64,000 nt of DNA, from positions 2,852,001 to 2,916,000 of the forward strand of contig CP082230.1 of assembly GCA_019856515.1 (NCBI GenBank), written 5' to 3'. The translations under genes were made by a program, and so were the position numbers. The notes under the pieces are model-generated. The model was given only the letters and a program-made list of their open reading frames with translations. It was not told where the DNA came from and did no database searches. Positions 36,686 to 46,652 of the stretch are shown piece by piece (the first letter of the stretch is position 1; each line of letters begins with the position of its first letter). This stretch comes from Prolixibacteraceae bacterium. GTDB taxonomy: Bacteria > Bacteroidota > Bacteroidia > Bacteroidales > Prolixibacteraceae.

Positions 36686-39277
36686 CTATATCCAGCGCAC
36701 TAGCTTCAGATCTTGTCTATTGGCTAACAATGGATTCGAAGGATATATTCTTATTCCATAATTATATGTTCCAGGCTTGGTGAGATTAAGCTCTAACTCA
36801 TAATGAGTAAAATGACTCTCATCAATATTCGTATCAATCTGGTAAAGGTCTTTAGAGACAATCGTAGGATTTTCATCTAAAGTGGCAATCACTAACTCTA
36901 CATTAATATCTTTGGTATCTAATCCTTTTAGATCTAAAGTTACTCTAGAAGTATACTGATGACCCATAATGTATGAATTACGTATACCATCTTCTAAATC
37001 GATATTGATCACTTCGATCTCATTCCAATGAGTAAGTATCTTATCTTTCCATGCAACCAGCTCAGACATACTCTTTCTATTATCTGCCTCAAGCAAATCT
37101 TTACGACCTTTCATTGGCAGATAGTATCTTTGGTTGTAGTCATTCACCATACGGCTCATGGTAAAATGAGGAACAACTTCAGCAAACGAATTCTTAATAT
37201 ACTGAACCCAACGGTGAGGAACATCAAACTCATCACGATAGTAATATGCAGGAGCTATTTCATTCTCTATAATATTATAGATAGTATCTGCATCTAATTC
37301 ATCCTGATAATTCTGATTTTCATATGATCTCTCTTGTGCCAAAGCCCATCCAGCCTCTGGACGATACCCTTCACACCACCAACCATCTAGAACAGAAAAA
37401 TGGAGTGTACCATTCATCACAGCCTTCTCACCACTCGTTCCTGATGCCTCTAAAGGTCTTGTTGGTGTGTTCATCCAAACATCAACACCCTGAACAAGTT
37501 TCTTCGCAACCTCCATATCATAGTTCTCTAAGAAGATAATCTTTCCAATAAACTCCTTACGTTGAGAAACCTCGTGAATAAAACGAATTAAATCCTGACC
37601 TGCTTTATCTGCGGGGTGAGCCTTTCCAGCAAACAACAGTTGTACTGGACGATGTGGATTATTTACAATTGCATTTAATCTTTCAATATTTCTAAAGAGA
37701 AGATGTGCTCTTTTATACGTAGCAAACCTACGCGCAAAACCTAAGGTTAGAGTCGCTGGATTGAACTTATGCAAAATGCTTGAAACAAGATTGGGATCTA
37801 TCGTGCCTTTAAAAGTATGGCTTTTAACTCGTCGTTGAATATCATCAAACAATAGCGTTTTTAACTTTAACTTTGTCTGCCAGATCTCAGAATCATGGAC
37901 TCTATAAATTTGGTTCCACACATTCGTCTCTTCAGCCTCACTATAATTATTGATATCAATGGCTTTATCCTCACCTCTCAGCTTCTTATGAATTACTTTC
38001 CATATTGGATTTGTCCAAGTAGGATAGTGTACTCCATTCGTTACAAAACCGATATTAGTTAACTCCTCAGGACTGTAGCCAGGGTATAATGGCGCAAGCA
38101 ATTCTTTGCTCACATCACCATGTAGTTTACTTACCCCATTGATATTATTAGACATATTCGATGCCAAATAACTCATATTAAAATGATCTTCATTAGGAGC
38201 TGCTTTACCATACTCTAATAGTTGATCATAGCTAATGCCTAACTTTGATGCATAGTGATAAAAATATGTTCTAAATAGATCGACATGAAAGGCATCATGC
38301 CCTGCTGGGACAGGTGTATGAGTGGTAAATAGGTTAGTTGCCTTTACAAGCTCTAATGCTTGATAGAAAGTTAATTTTTCATCAGCAACATAACTTGCGA
38401 TTCTTTCTAAGCAGATAAATGCAGCATGACCTTCATTACAATGATAGATATCTGAATTTACCTCACAACGCTGTAATGCTTTAATACCACCAATACCTAA
38501 AACAATCTCTTGTTTCAATCTATTCTCATTATCACCACCGTATAAATGGTGAGTTATAGAACGATCATAGTCTTGGTTTGCTTCAAAATCAGTATCTAAT
38601 AAAAGTAATGATATCGAACCAACTTTAACCTCCCAAACTCGAACAAATACTTTTCTATTGGGTAGATCGACATCAACAATGACCCACTCTCCATTTTTAT
38701 CATATACCGGCTTTACTGGGATCTTAGTAAAAGTCTCTTCTTCATAAAGCGCATTTTGTTCACCTTTTCCATTAATGACTTGAGTGAAATAGCCATAACG
38801 ATAGAGCAAACCAACTCCTTTCATATTAACATTCAAGTCTGAACACTCCTTCAGATAATCTCCTGCTAATACACCTAAACCACCTGAATAAATCTTCAGG
38901 CTTGCATGTAGACCGAACTCCATACTAAAATAAGAGATCGAAGGCCCTAGAGCTACTTTTCTCTTTTCCATATAACGATCCAAACGATTTTCTACTTTCT
39001 TCATCTGAAGGCAGAAATCATGATCTTCCGCAAGTTCCTTTAAACGATCTAAAGAGACCTCTTGTAATAATACAATAGGATTCTTATTGCATTCATACCA
39101 TAAATTTGGATCTATTGCTTCAAAAAGATCTTGAGCGTCATCATTCCATGTCCACCACAGATTACTCGCAATCTTTTTAAGTGGTGAAAGTTCTTCAAAC
39201 AACTCTGATTCAATAACTATCTTTTTCCATATTGGAGCCATCGAATTGTTAGCTCCAAAAAGTGAATGATTTTCCAT
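36686..39277 (-). CDS. glgP: Alpha-glucan (glycogen/maltodextrin) phosphorylase
   Basis: Releases glucose-1-phosphate from alpha-1,4-glucan. The 863-residue protein is of the Thermotoga-like GT35 class. The N-terminal DUF3417 region (about 25-130, PLKKIASNLWWTWN) is followed by the phosphorylase core (ISYFSMEFGL, YSGGLGVLAGDYLK, YHCNEGHAAF). The PLP-lysine region reads EASGTSGEKAVMNG, where SGEK is the usual short form. A C-terminal beta-sandwich (about 760-863) is typical. It is the last gene of the operon GH133-GT4-GH57-glgP; the gap to the GH57 gene is 88 bp and a strong terminator follows. Confidence 0.96.
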   Translation of the reverse strand: MENHSLFGANNSMAPIWKKIVIESELFEELSPLKKIASNLWWTWNDDAQDLFEAIDPNLWYECNKNPIVLLQEVSLDRLKELAEDHDFCLQMKKVENRLDRYMEKRKVALGPSISYFSMEFGLHASLKIYSGGLGVLAGDYLKECSDLNVNMKGVGLLYRYGYFTQVINGKGEQNALYEEETFTKIPVKPVYDKNGEWVIVDVDLPNRKVFVRVWEVKVGSISLLLLDTDFEANQDYDRSITHHLYGGDNENRLKQEIVLGIGGIKALQRCEVNSDIYHCNEGHAAFICLERIASYVADEKLTFYQALELVKATNLFTTHTPVPAGHDAFHVDLFRTYFYHYASKLGISYDQLLEYGKAAPNEDHFNMSYLASNMSNNINGVSKLHGDVSKELLAPLYPGYSPEELTNIGFVTNGVHYPTWTNPIWKVIHKKLRGEDKAIDINNYSEAEETNVWNQIYRVHDSEIWQTKLKLKTLLFDDIQRRVKSHTFKGTIDPNLVSSILHKFNPATLTLGFARRFATYKRAHLLFRNIERLNAIVNNPHRPVQLLFAGKAHPADKAGQDLIRFIHEVSQRKEFIGKIIFLENYDMEVAKKLVQGVDVWMNTPTRPLEASGTSGEKAVMNGTLHFSVLDGWWCEGYRPEAGWALAQERSYENQNYQDELDADTIYNIIENEIAPAYYYRDEFDVPHRWVQYIKNSFAEVVPHFTMSRMVNDYNQRYYLPMKGRKDLLEADNRKSMSELVAWKDKILTHWNEIEVINIDLEDGIRNSYIMGHQYTSRVTLDLKGLDTKDINVELVIATLDENPTIVSKDLYQIDTNIDESHFTHYELELNLTKPGTYNYGIRIYPSNPLLANRQDLKLVRWI

Positions 39278-39365
39278 GTTTTAGTGTTTTTACAAATGAG
39301 TTAATAATCACGGGATACTGATTATCTCATTGTTTATAGGTATCTAAATTTTCCAACATTCTTGC

Positions 39366-40616
39366 TTAATCACATTTCTCCTCAATCATCCTCTTAAGCT
39401 GTCCAATACCATCTTCTAACTGTTTCGTTGGACAATCTCTCTCCAATTGAATCTTGAAATCATTTAATACATTCATATAATTAATGAATGCATCATAAGG
39501 CGATTCATATGGATTATCATTCCATTCAACCTGACCATCTGAAAACCATTTGGTACTCATAAAGCTCAAATGATCTGACGACTGTAATGCATTCCATATA
39601 TGTAACACATCTGTATCCTGACATTTTTTAATAAGTGCAGAAATAGCATATAATTTATTGAATGCCTCTTTCTGTAAATCATTCCCTAACCATGACGACA
39701 AGTCTCTCTCTTCATCTGTCCATGAAATAGGATAAGGAACATGAACTGCTGAAACAGTCTGTAACTGTTTTAAGATCTCTGTTGGTGTCACAAAAGAGGT
39801 CGACTGATTCTCTACGACCAACTCGACGAAACGATTTATGAAATCATAAATACCACTCTCCTTCGCGTTATGCTTTCCTATCGAATCATAATCAAAACAA
39901 AGGTTATAAATCTCTTCGTTTTCATCTCCATCTTCAATCCACGACAAATATTTCTCCGCAGTCAATGGATATTCACTCCACTCTTTATTTGAGAACTTAA
40001 AACGAAGATCATCACTAAGTTTATAATTTCTCATTAGTACTTTTAATCGTGGATTTATGGCATTACAATAAACAAAGTTCGGACTCTTCCATCCAAGTAT
40101 ATGTTTCGCACCTTCCGTGATCACACCATCAAATCCCATAGACGCAATCTGTTCTCCGATCTCGTCAGAGTACACAAGATCAGTATTACAAAACACTCTT
40201 GGTTTCTGTCCAAATAACTCTTCTATCAATGCCTCATGCTGTTGAACTTGCCTTTTAAACTCACCTTCATCGACAATGGACGATAATGAATAAGCATATG
40301 TTCCAGAAAGAAACTCAACACACCCAGTATTTGCCAACTGCTTAAATGAGTCAATAACTATCGGAGCATAACGTTGAAAAAGCTCCAATGTAGTACCTGA
40401 AATAGAGAAAGCAACTTTAAAAGCTCCTTTATACTTTTCAATCAGTGATAGCAACCTTTCATTGTTAGGTAGATATACAGTAGAGGCTACATTCTGTATT
40501 TCATTCTCATTATGATAATCATCAAAATAGTAGTGGTCATTACCAATATCAAGAAAGCGATACTTTCTTAAGTGAAATGGGTGATGTATCTGGAAGTATA
40601 GTGAAATATTTTTCAT
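39366..40616 (-). CDS. GH57-like protein with altered catalytic motifs
   Basis: Homologous to GH57 alpha-amylase-type enzymes: IHHPFHLRKYRF (region 1), CVEFLSGTYAYS (region 2), RVFCNTDLVYSDEIG (region 3, D146), LCFDYDSIGKH (region 4, D242/D244). Close relatives read NTELIY and DYETFGEH at regions 3 and 4. Here the presumed nucleophile Glu is Asp146, and region 4 reads DYDSIGKH. Other family stretches are intact (TEGAKHILGWKSPN, NYKLSDDLRFKFS). GH57 alpha-amylase-like homologues lacking catalytic residues are known. It could be a weak enzyme or a glycogen-binding partner. It lies 11 bp after the GT4 gene. The 416-residue length is slightly short for the family. Confidence 0.85.
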   Translation of the reverse strand: MKNISLYFQIHHPFHLRKYRFLDIGNDHYYFDDYHNENEIQNVASTVYLPNNERLLSLIEKYKGAFKVAFSISGTTLELFQRYAPIVIDSFKQLANTGCVEFLSGTYAYSLSSIVDEGEFKRQVQQHEALIEELFGQKPRVFCNTDLVYSDEIGEQIASMGFDGVITEGAKHILGWKSPNFVYCNAINPRLKVLMRNYKLSDDLRFKFSNKEWSEYPLTAEKYLSWIEDGDENEEIYNLCFDYDSIGKHNAKESGIYDFINRFVELVVENQSTSFVTPTEILKQLQTVSAVHVPYPISWTDEERDLSSWLGNDLQKEAFNKLYAISALIKKCQDTDVLHIWNALQSSDHLSFMSTKWFSDGQVEWNDNPYESPYDAFINYMNVLNDFKIQLERDCPTKQLEDGIGQLKRMIEEKCD

Positions 40617-40627
40617 ATCAATTCGAT

Positions 40628-41926
40628 TTAAGCTTTTACTAATTCAATGGTGTGTTCATAAACTTTCCTTACATGAGCAGCAGAATGCTTCCATTCTAAA
40701 CTATCCACCTCTACTCTTCCATGTTTCTTAAACATCTTTGATAAAGATGGGTAAGTAAGAATTCCATGTATGGCATCTGCTAGGGCATTGACATCCCAAA
40801 AATCAACTTTGATCGCATGTTGCAACACCTCGGCAACACCTGATTGTTTAGAGATAATTACAGGAACATCGGCTTGCATTGCTTCAAGTGGAGAGATACC
40901 AAAAGGCTCAGAAACAGAAGGCATCACATAAACATCACTAATACGAAGCATATCAAATACTTCATCTCCTTTCAGGAAACCAGTGAAATGAAACTTATCC
41001 GTTATTCCTAATGCGGCAGCACGAGTAATCATCTTATTCATGAGATCCCCATTACCTGCCATGACAAATCGAACATTATCCGTTTTCTCAAGAACTTTAT
41101 GAGCTGCTTCGATAAAATATTCAGGTCCTTTCTGCATGGTAATACGACCTAAAAAAGTAACTATTTTTTCATCAACGCCCTTATTTATAGATAGTGCTTT
41201 CTTCTTAATTGGCTCTACGGCATTGTAAACTGTCTCAACCTTGTTTGGATCAATACCATATTTCTCAATTACAATCTTTCGAGTTAGATTACTCACCGTA
41301 ATAATACGATCAGCAACCTCCATTCCCTCACGTTCAATTGCATAAACCTTGGGATTCACACTTCCTCCGCTTCGATCAAAATCCGTTGCGTGAACATGAA
41401 TCACAAGTGGCTTACCAGACACACGTTTCGCTTCAATTCCCGCAGGATATGCAAGCCAATCATGTGCATGAATAATATCAAAATCATTATCTTGGGCTAT
41501 GACTCTCGCCACCAAAGAGTATCTATATATCTCTTGGATAAGATCCACACCATACTTGCCTGAGAAAGTAAGACATCCCTCTTCATTTGTTTCTACAAGC
41601 TTCGTTTGAGCCTTAACCTTCTTCTGTGTTAACTTATAAAACTCCTCTTCTCCAACATAAGGGATCAAATTAGATTCAACCTCATAGAAATCGATCTTCT
41701 TCTGTACATCTTCAAACGTAATATCTCTACGTGCAACGGAGATATCCCCAGCACCAATTATCTTATCCACTTTTGTTGTGTCTTCATCACCATATGCCTT
41801 TGGCACGACAAAAGTGACATCCACATCATCAAAATTGGCTAACCCTTTTGTTAAACCGTAACTGGCCGTACCTAAACCACCACTGATATGAGGAGGAAAC
41901 TCCCATCCAAACATTAATACTTTCAT
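40628..41926 (-). CDS. GT4 glycosyltransferase, probable glycogen/glucan synthase
   Basis: The 432-residue GT-B enzyme starts MKVLMFGWEFPPHISGGLGTASYGL, the nucleotide-sugar loop region typical of bacterial starch/glycogen synthases (K/G-x-G-G-L-x). It continues with DIIHAHDWLAYPAG, ITVSNLTRKI and FLGRITMQKGPEYFIEA. The GT4 motif SEPFGISPLEAMQADVPVI contains the E-x7-E pair. It is placed 9 bp after the debranching enzyme and 11 bp before the GH57-like gene, so it likely elongates glycogen, but the donor (UDP- or ADP-glucose) is not visible. No glgC is in the window. Confidence 0.88.
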   Translation of the reverse strand: MKVLMFGWEFPPHISGGLGTASYGLTKGLANFDDVDVTFVVPKAYGDEDTTKVDKIIGAGDISVARRDITFEDVQKKIDFYEVESNLIPYVGEEEFYKLTQKKVKAQTKLVETNEEGCLTFSGKYGVDLIQEIYRYSLVARVIAQDNDFDIIHAHDWLAYPAGIEAKRVSGKPLVIHVHATDFDRSGGSVNPKVYAIEREGMEVADRIITVSNLTRKIVIEKYGIDPNKVETVYNAVEPIKKKALSINKGVDEKIVTFLGRITMQKGPEYFIEAAHKVLEKTDNVRFVMAGNGDLMNKMITRAAALGITDKFHFTGFLKGDEVFDMLRISDVYVMPSVSEPFGISPLEAMQADVPVIISKQSGVAEVLQHAIKVDFWDVNALADAIHGILTYPSLSKMFKKHGRVEVDSLEWKHSAAHVRKVYEHTIELVKA

Positions 41927-41935
41927 AATACTATT

Positions 41936-43909
41936 TTAAACAGGTGTCACCTCATATTTCTTTTCAACCTCTAGAATCGCTTTCTCTGCGTAGAGTAAGC
42001 TATTCACGGACCATGCTTGAGAAATTGCTCCTGACGGCTCATAAGGTGGATTTCCACTATAAACCTCAGATATAGACCCGACACAATGTTGACTCAACTC
42101 TTTATCAAATTCACTCAATATTGTTTTACAAAAAGAGATCCCACCTCTCTTATGTATTCTTAAATATGATTTAATAAAAGGTGCGACCAACCATGGATGA
42201 GCATTACCTTGATGCATTGCGATAGATCTTTTTACCTGCACTCCTTTGGAGTCTCCTTTATATCGAGTATCTCGTGGAGTTAATGAACGAATACCTTTAG
42301 GGGTTAACAACTCTTTTTTCACCACACTAAGTACCTTCTTCTCCACCTCTCTTGTCACAGGACTATGATCTAAAGAAACTGCAATCAACATATTAGGACG
42401 TACGCTCCAATCTTGTGTTCCATCTTCCGAGACTAAATCAGCCAAATAGCCTTTCCTTTCATCCCAAAATAAGGATCTAAAAGATCTTTTAGTATTGGGT
42501 AAGATTGCTTCTAATTCTCTTGACAATTTACTATTTCCTTCAAGCTTAGCCAAGCACTGTGTATATTTTAACGCATTATACCATAAGGCATTTACCTCTA
42601 CAGCAAATCCATTTCTAGGTGTTACGGGAATACCGTCCACTTCAGCATCCATCCAAGTTAACGCAACAGAACTATCACCACCTGAAATAAGACCATTATC
42701 ATGCATCCTAATATTATGGTTTGTTCCTTCGATAAACGAATGGATAATCTCTTCCATATATTTACCATATTTCCTCCAAACTCTACTTGAGTCTCCAGTT
42801 ACCCTCTCCAACTCTTGCAATGCCACAAAGAAGTATAGAGAGGCATCCATCGTATTGTAGATATATCGACCAACTCCCCAATATTTAGGAAATAATCCAT
42901 GCTTCAGTTTATTAACTTGAGTATCTAATATATTCTCAACCGTATTTGCATTATCAGGATTACTTAACATCCCTAATAATGAAATAAATGTCTGAGAAAC
43001 GATACCATCATACCATGGATATCCTGCTACTAGATCTACATTATTTTTCCTTTTTACTAAGAATTGATTCGAGGCATTGGTGATGAAAGAATGAAATGAA
43101 TTTCTTCTCTTTCTTTTATGAAGTTCTTTTTTAAAGATCGATTCTAACTCTTTCGGTTGTTCTTCTTCAGTTAGCGAACAAGAAAAATAGACACTTTCTC
43201 CTTTCTCAATAGGCACCTCGAAATACCCAGGAACAAATAGATCTTCATGAAAATCATATCCTCTCTCTTGCTCTTTTGTATATTCAATATTCTTATACCA
43301 ATCGGGAATTTCAATAAAGTCACACGGTTTTGATAATTGTAGGTGAAGTTCTGGATATTGATCATACAATCGATGATTCGTTCCATTCACACTGTTACCA
43401 TGTTTTGTTTGGGCATACATATTCTCTTTAGATAGATCATGTGCACCTCTAAAGGCAAGAAAAGGTCTGAAACGTAAAGTCGTTTTGGAATGAGCCTCTT
43501 CTAAAGTGTAACGAACAATAAGTTGATCCTTATTCTCTGTTAACAATCGCTCCATTGTTAAGATTACACCACCAACACGATAAGTTGTCTTTGGTATAAT
43601 ATCAATCGAGAAGTCCCGAATGTATTTATGTCCTTTGGGCTCATAAAAACCACCGGGGTATTTATGTATTCCCAAATTAAACTCCTCACCATGTTGTATT
43701 ACCGTAGTGTCCAATGAAGACAATAATACATGTTTATTTCCGTCCAACTCATCGAGTTGACATACAAATAACCCATGATATTTACGCGTATTACACCCTG
43801 TAAGAGTTGTGCAAGAGTAAGTACCAGACTTGTTAGTTCTAAGAATCTCTCGGGAAAGAGAATACTCTAGATTAACAAGTTGATACTTATCAAACTTTAG
43901 ATAGCTCAT
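41936..43909 (-). CDS. Glycogen debranching enzyme (amylo-alpha-1,6-glucosidase, GH133 type)
   Basis: Hydrolyses alpha-1,6 glucose stubs of limit dextrin. In the 657-residue protein, the N-terminal GDE_N beta domain (about 1-230) opens with YSLSREILRTNKSGTYSCTTLTGCNTRKYHGL, the family's SREW-like start. The C-terminal (alpha/alpha)6 barrel (about 290-650) carries GYPWYDGIVSQTFISL (the usual W-F/Y-x-x-W-GRD is replaced by WYDGIVSQ), YWGVGRYIYNTMDASLYFF, TWMDAEVDGIPVTPRNGFAVEVNALWYNAL (conserved acid D-A) and PSGAISQAWSV. It is first in a tight four-gene operon (gaps 9, 11 and 88 bp). Confidence 0.9.
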   Translation of the reverse strand: MSYLKFDKYQLVNLEYSLSREILRTNKSGTYSCTTLTGCNTRKYHGLFVCQLDELDGNKHVLLSSLDTTVIQHGEEFNLGIHKYPGGFYEPKGHKYIRDFSIDIIPKTTYRVGGVILTMERLLTENKDQLIVRYTLEEAHSKTTLRFRPFLAFRGAHDLSKENMYAQTKHGNSVNGTNHRLYDQYPELHLQLSKPCDFIEIPDWYKNIEYTKEQERGYDFHEDLFVPGYFEVPIEKGESVYFSCSLTEEEQPKELESIFKKELHKRKRRNSFHSFITNASNQFLVKRKNNVDLVAGYPWYDGIVSQTFISLLGMLSNPDNANTVENILDTQVNKLKHGLFPKYWGVGRYIYNTMDASLYFFVALQELERVTGDSSRVWRKYGKYMEEIIHSFIEGTNHNIRMHDNGLISGGDSSVALTWMDAEVDGIPVTPRNGFAVEVNALWYNALKYTQCLAKLEGNSKLSRELEAILPNTKRSFRSLFWDERKGYLADLVSEDGTQDWSVRPNMLIAVSLDHSPVTREVEKKVLSVVKKELLTPKGIRSLTPRDTRYKGDSKGVQVKRSIAMHQGNAHPWLVAPFIKSYLRIHKRGGISFCKTILSEFDKELSQHCVGSISEVYSGNPPYEPSGAISQAWSVNSLLYAEKAILEVEKKYEVTPV

Positions 43910-44002
43910 GTTACTAGATTTTTAGTTTGGTGGTTTGGGCACTCTTTTATGAAATGCCTTCTGACTCACCTAAAGTTAACGGAACTATCTAAAAAGATGA
44001 AA

Positions 44003-45007
44003 TTATTCATGTAAATTTTGACGAAATTGATGAATAATTTCATCTAAATCGATTGCAGGACATCTTTTGCTTATAACTTCAATCTTATCTAACTGCTTCT
44101 TTATGAACTTCTGATGACTTTCACTTGTAGTGTCATTAGGTCGATGGTTTGCAGATTTTACTATCTTATTAATTTCCTTGATCAGCTGTCGAGTTGAATC
44201 ATCAAAATAGGTATTTGAATATAAACTCCAGATATAATCAATGGCTAACTCTGAAGGATGGACCATATCTTTATCATAGAATCGATAATCTCTCAAATCA
44301 TCCATCATGATTTCATACGTTGGAAAATACCCAATATTACGTTCACTAAAACCCTGCCTCAGTCTATCTACAGCCAACAACAGAGAAGCTTTGCTTAACT
44401 GATTCTCTACATGTCCATCCCTCAAATGACGAATAGGGCTTACCGTAAGTGTAACTTGTAAATTAGGATTTAAATCCCAAATTCGTTTTAACAAGTTAGC
44501 CCACTCCATAATGATATCATTTGGCGACAGACGAAAACGCTTAAATTCTTTCTCTGGTTGTTTATGACAGTTACCAACAACCCTTCCTGTCATCTTATGT
44601 TCATATATATATGCTGTCCCAAAAGTAATAAACAGGTGCTGACAGCTCTTTAAGTATTCATGTGCTCTTTCAATCGCTCTATTTATCTTAGATAATGATA
44701 ATTCAACACTCCTATCGTTAAAATCACTATGAAACTCAAAAGAGCCGTAACTGTTTCCCAACCATGATATATCAGAATCATTTAATAAGTTCTTATCTAT
44801 AATTCGATCTAACAGAGACATGATGGAACTTGGATTGTACAGAATGCCTAAAGGATTTATCAAAGTATTAAATAAATTCTGGCTCAACCTGCTCCCTATA
44901 TTATTTGTAAAACAGGAGCCCAGTAGCATCACCTTATCTTCGTAACCTATCTTTTTTGTAACCTCTAGAGGCTTTATTGGAGTTCTAAATATATCAAACT
45001 GATCCAT
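44003..45007 (-). CDS. GSCFA domain protein
   Basis: A 334-residue protein with the family-naming motif LLGSCFTNNIGSRL (about 28-41), then LINPLGILYNPSS, and HPSELAIDYIW near residue 240 containing a His resembling the SGNH/GDSL catalytic end. The GSCFA family is widespread in Bacteroidota and Proteobacteria and related to SGNH hydrolases; its substrate is unknown. It overlaps the preceding alpha/beta hydrolase gene by 14 bp, so the two are translated together and may act on the same lipid or ester compound. The 5' frame start ATG at 45007 is inside the hydrolase tail. Confidence 0.88.
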   Translation of the reverse strand: MDQFDIFRTPIKPLEVTKKIGYEDKVMLLGSCFTNNIGSRLSQNLFNTLINPLGILYNPSSIMSLLDRIIDKNLLNDSDISWLGNSYGSFEFHSDFNDRSVELSLSKINRAIERAHEYLKSCQHLFITFGTAYIYEHKMTGRVVGNCHKQPEKEFKRFRLSPNDIIMEWANLLKRIWDLNPNLQVTLTVSPIRHLRDGHVENQLSKASLLLAVDRLRQGFSERNIGYFPTYEIMMDDLRDYRFYDKDMVHPSELAIDYIWSLYSNTYFDDSTRQLIKEINKIVKSANHRPNDTTSESHQKFIKKQLDKIEVISKRCPAIDLDEIIHQFRQNLHE

Positions 45008-45815
45008 CTATCCATTTATTTATATAAGAAAATATTTCATCCGCTTCCTCTGAATTTTGAAGATGATGACGTGTATTTCGAAACAAGCCAAAAGTAAAAT
45101 TGTTGTGAACTTTCGACAACTCTCTACTTATCAAAGCGGAAGTAGCCATATCTTGAGCTCCATGAACTAAACAGATATTCATATCTCCAAAAGAATCTTC
45201 TCTAAAGAAAAAAGATCCTGCATTTTGTGCTTCATAAAAGGTCCTGGTAGCTATTTTATGGTGAACGAGTGGATCTTCTTCATTATATGATTTAAAGTTC
45301 CATATATTACGTGGTACGATCAACGAAAGCCGCTTTGAATAGAGCCATCGACAGAATCTAAATATTGCACCATACATATTTCCATCCAATCGGACCCATG
45401 GAGCAGTGACAACACAACAACTAACCGAAGATATATTACTATTCTGTATAAAGGATAATAATATATTTCCGCCCAAACTATGTCCATATAAAACCACTGG
45501 AAGAGAAGAGTATTCACTTTTACCCCTTGAAATTGTATCAGAGATTAATTGGTATAGCTTATAATAGTTTCCAACATCCCCACGTTTCCCCGAAGATCGC
45601 CCATGACCAGGCAAATCAAAACTATATACAACATACCCTTTATTCACAAAACGCTCCAACCAATCAAGATAGGAGGTGACATGCACACCTAAACCATGAA
45701 TAAAAACAAAAATCTTCGTTGGATCTACCTCGCTAGAGAATATCTTGTATAAACAAGTATGTTGTCCTCTACTCGAGTCTATATCAGAAGTCTCTATGTT
45801 TAAATTAGAAATCAT
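44994..45815 (-). CDS. Alpha/beta hydrolase (monoglyceride-lipase-like)
   Basis: A 273-residue serine hydrolase with no signal peptide. It shows FIHGLGVHVTSY (oxyanion HG), DLPGHGRSSGKRG, nucleophile elbow GHSLGG with S113, the acid segment LVHGAQDMATS, and catalytic His in RNTRHHLQN. This pattern is that of lysophospholipase/monoacylglycerol lipase-type hydrolases. It overlaps the GSCFA gene by 14 bp, which suggests a shared substrate. Upstream is a 313-bp gap to the tRNA-Gln gene on the same strand. Confidence 0.9.
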   Translation of the reverse strand: MISNLNIETSDIDSSRGQHTCLYKIFSSEVDPTKIFVFIHGLGVHVTSYLDWLERFVNKGYVVYSFDLPGHGRSSGKRGDVGNYYKLYQLISDTISRGKSEYSSLPVVLYGHSLGGNILLSFIQNSNISSVSCCVVTAPWVRLDGNMYGAIFRFCRWLYSKRLSLIVPRNIWNFKSYNEEDPLVHHKIATRTFYEAQNAGSFFFREDSFGDMNICLVHGAQDMATSALISRELSKVHNNFTFGLFRNTRHHLQNSEEADEIFSYINKWIDGSV

Positions 45816-46128
45816 ATTTTGTATGATCTTTGAAGATTATTAATCCAATAAACAGCTCTTTTATTATAAGCATAAATTGCTTTGATCTTTTTGTTTTAAT
45901 CAAACAGAAAATGGAAGAAAACCGTAACTGTAATGTCCTCTTCTAACATCTCAAACTGCATAAAGCGTAGATTCTAAAGATAATCTCAATGCAGTATTGG
46001 TATACAACAATGAGCATAATTCAATAGTTGTATTGTAAATGTTAAAGTACAAAAAAGAATCCTCTTTTCTCGAAGTATAAAGTAGAGATAAAAAAAAAGA
46101 ACATCCATAAGAATGTTCTTTTAAAGGT
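45816..46128. other. Intergenic region between hydrolase and tRNA-Gln
   Basis: 313 bp, AT-rich. It holds the tRNA terminator (46087-46122). Short open frames on the minus strand are not convincing as genes. Confidence 0.6.
46087..46122 (-). terminator. Terminator of tRNA-Gln
   Basis: On the minus strand, AAAAGAACAT pairs with ATGTTCTTTT (46113-46122 / 46095-46104) and is followed by more T residues. It starts 6 bp past the tRNA 3' end. Confidence 0.9.
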
Positions 46129-46200
46129 TGACCCACCAAGGCTCGAACTTGGACTCTTCTGAACCAAAATCAGATGTGTTGCCAATTACACCATAGGTCA
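46129..46200 (-). tRNA. tRNA-Gln (anticodon TTG)
   Basis: On the minus strand, a 72-nt cloverleaf. The acceptor stem TGACCTA pairs with TGGGTCA (one T-G wobble), the D-arm lies near GGTGTAATTGGC, and the anticodon stem TCTGA/TCAGA has loop TTTTGGT (anticodon TTG). The T-arm loop is TTCGAGC. CCA is not encoded. A promoter and a terminator flank it. Confidence 0.97.
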
Positions 46201-46231
46201 ATCATGTGCGCCTTATTTCTTTAAGACGATG

Positions 46232-46262
46232 CAAATAAAAGCTCTTTTTAGTAAACTTCAAA
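46232..46262 (-). promoter_or_regulatory. Promoter of tRNA-Gln
   Basis: On the minus strand, TTTG (46259-46262), a 19-bp spacer, then TTTATTTG (46232-46239), one mismatch from TAnnTTTG. It lies about 30 bp before the tRNA 5' end. Confidence 0.65.
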
Positions 46263-46339
46263 ATTTTAGAATAATAAAAATATAGTTTTTTTTCATCATC
46301 CCTCATTCACAATCCGTTACCAAAACAGCTTTTTTTACA

Positions 46340-46642
46340 TTACATAAATCCTAACTCAAGTCTTGCCTCTTCCGACATCATAGACTTATCCCAAGCAGGT
46401 TCAAAAGTTAGCTCTACTTTCGCCTCCTTAATCCCTTCTGTCTTTTCCGATGAGTACTTTACATCTTCTAAGATCATATCTGCTGCAGGACAATTTGGTG
46501 CTGTCAATGTCATCACAACATATGCAACATCATCCTTCACATCTACACTATAAATCATTCCAAGGTCATACACATTCACTGGAATCTCAGGATCATATAC
46601 CTCTTTCAGGTTTTCAATTATCTCATCAATACGCTTATCCAT
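46340..46642 (-). CDS. sufT: SUF-associated MIP18/DUF59 iron-sulfur assembly protein
   Basis: A 100-residue MIP18 family (DUF59) protein. The helix-strand start KRIDEIIENLKEVYDPEIPVNVYDLGMIY is the family signature (DPExPxNIxDLGLIY), followed by MTLTAPNCPAADMI with the conserved Cys and FEPAWDKSMMSEEARLELG. Such proteins (SufT/PaaD-like) help mature Fe-S proteins. It is 10 bp downstream of sufE on the same strand, at the end of the SUF region. The symbol is assigned by context. Confidence 0.9.
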   Translation of the reverse strand: MDKRIDEIIENLKEVYDPEIPVNVYDLGMIYSVDVKDDVAYVVMTLTAPNCPAADMILEDVKYSSEKTEGIKEAKVELTFEPAWDKSMMSEEARLELGFM

Positions 46643-46652
46643 GATCTTTCTT

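Noticed and set aside
45951..46139. 62-codon minus frame overlapping the tRNA-Gln 3' end
   Set aside because: It runs through the tRNA end and its terminator.
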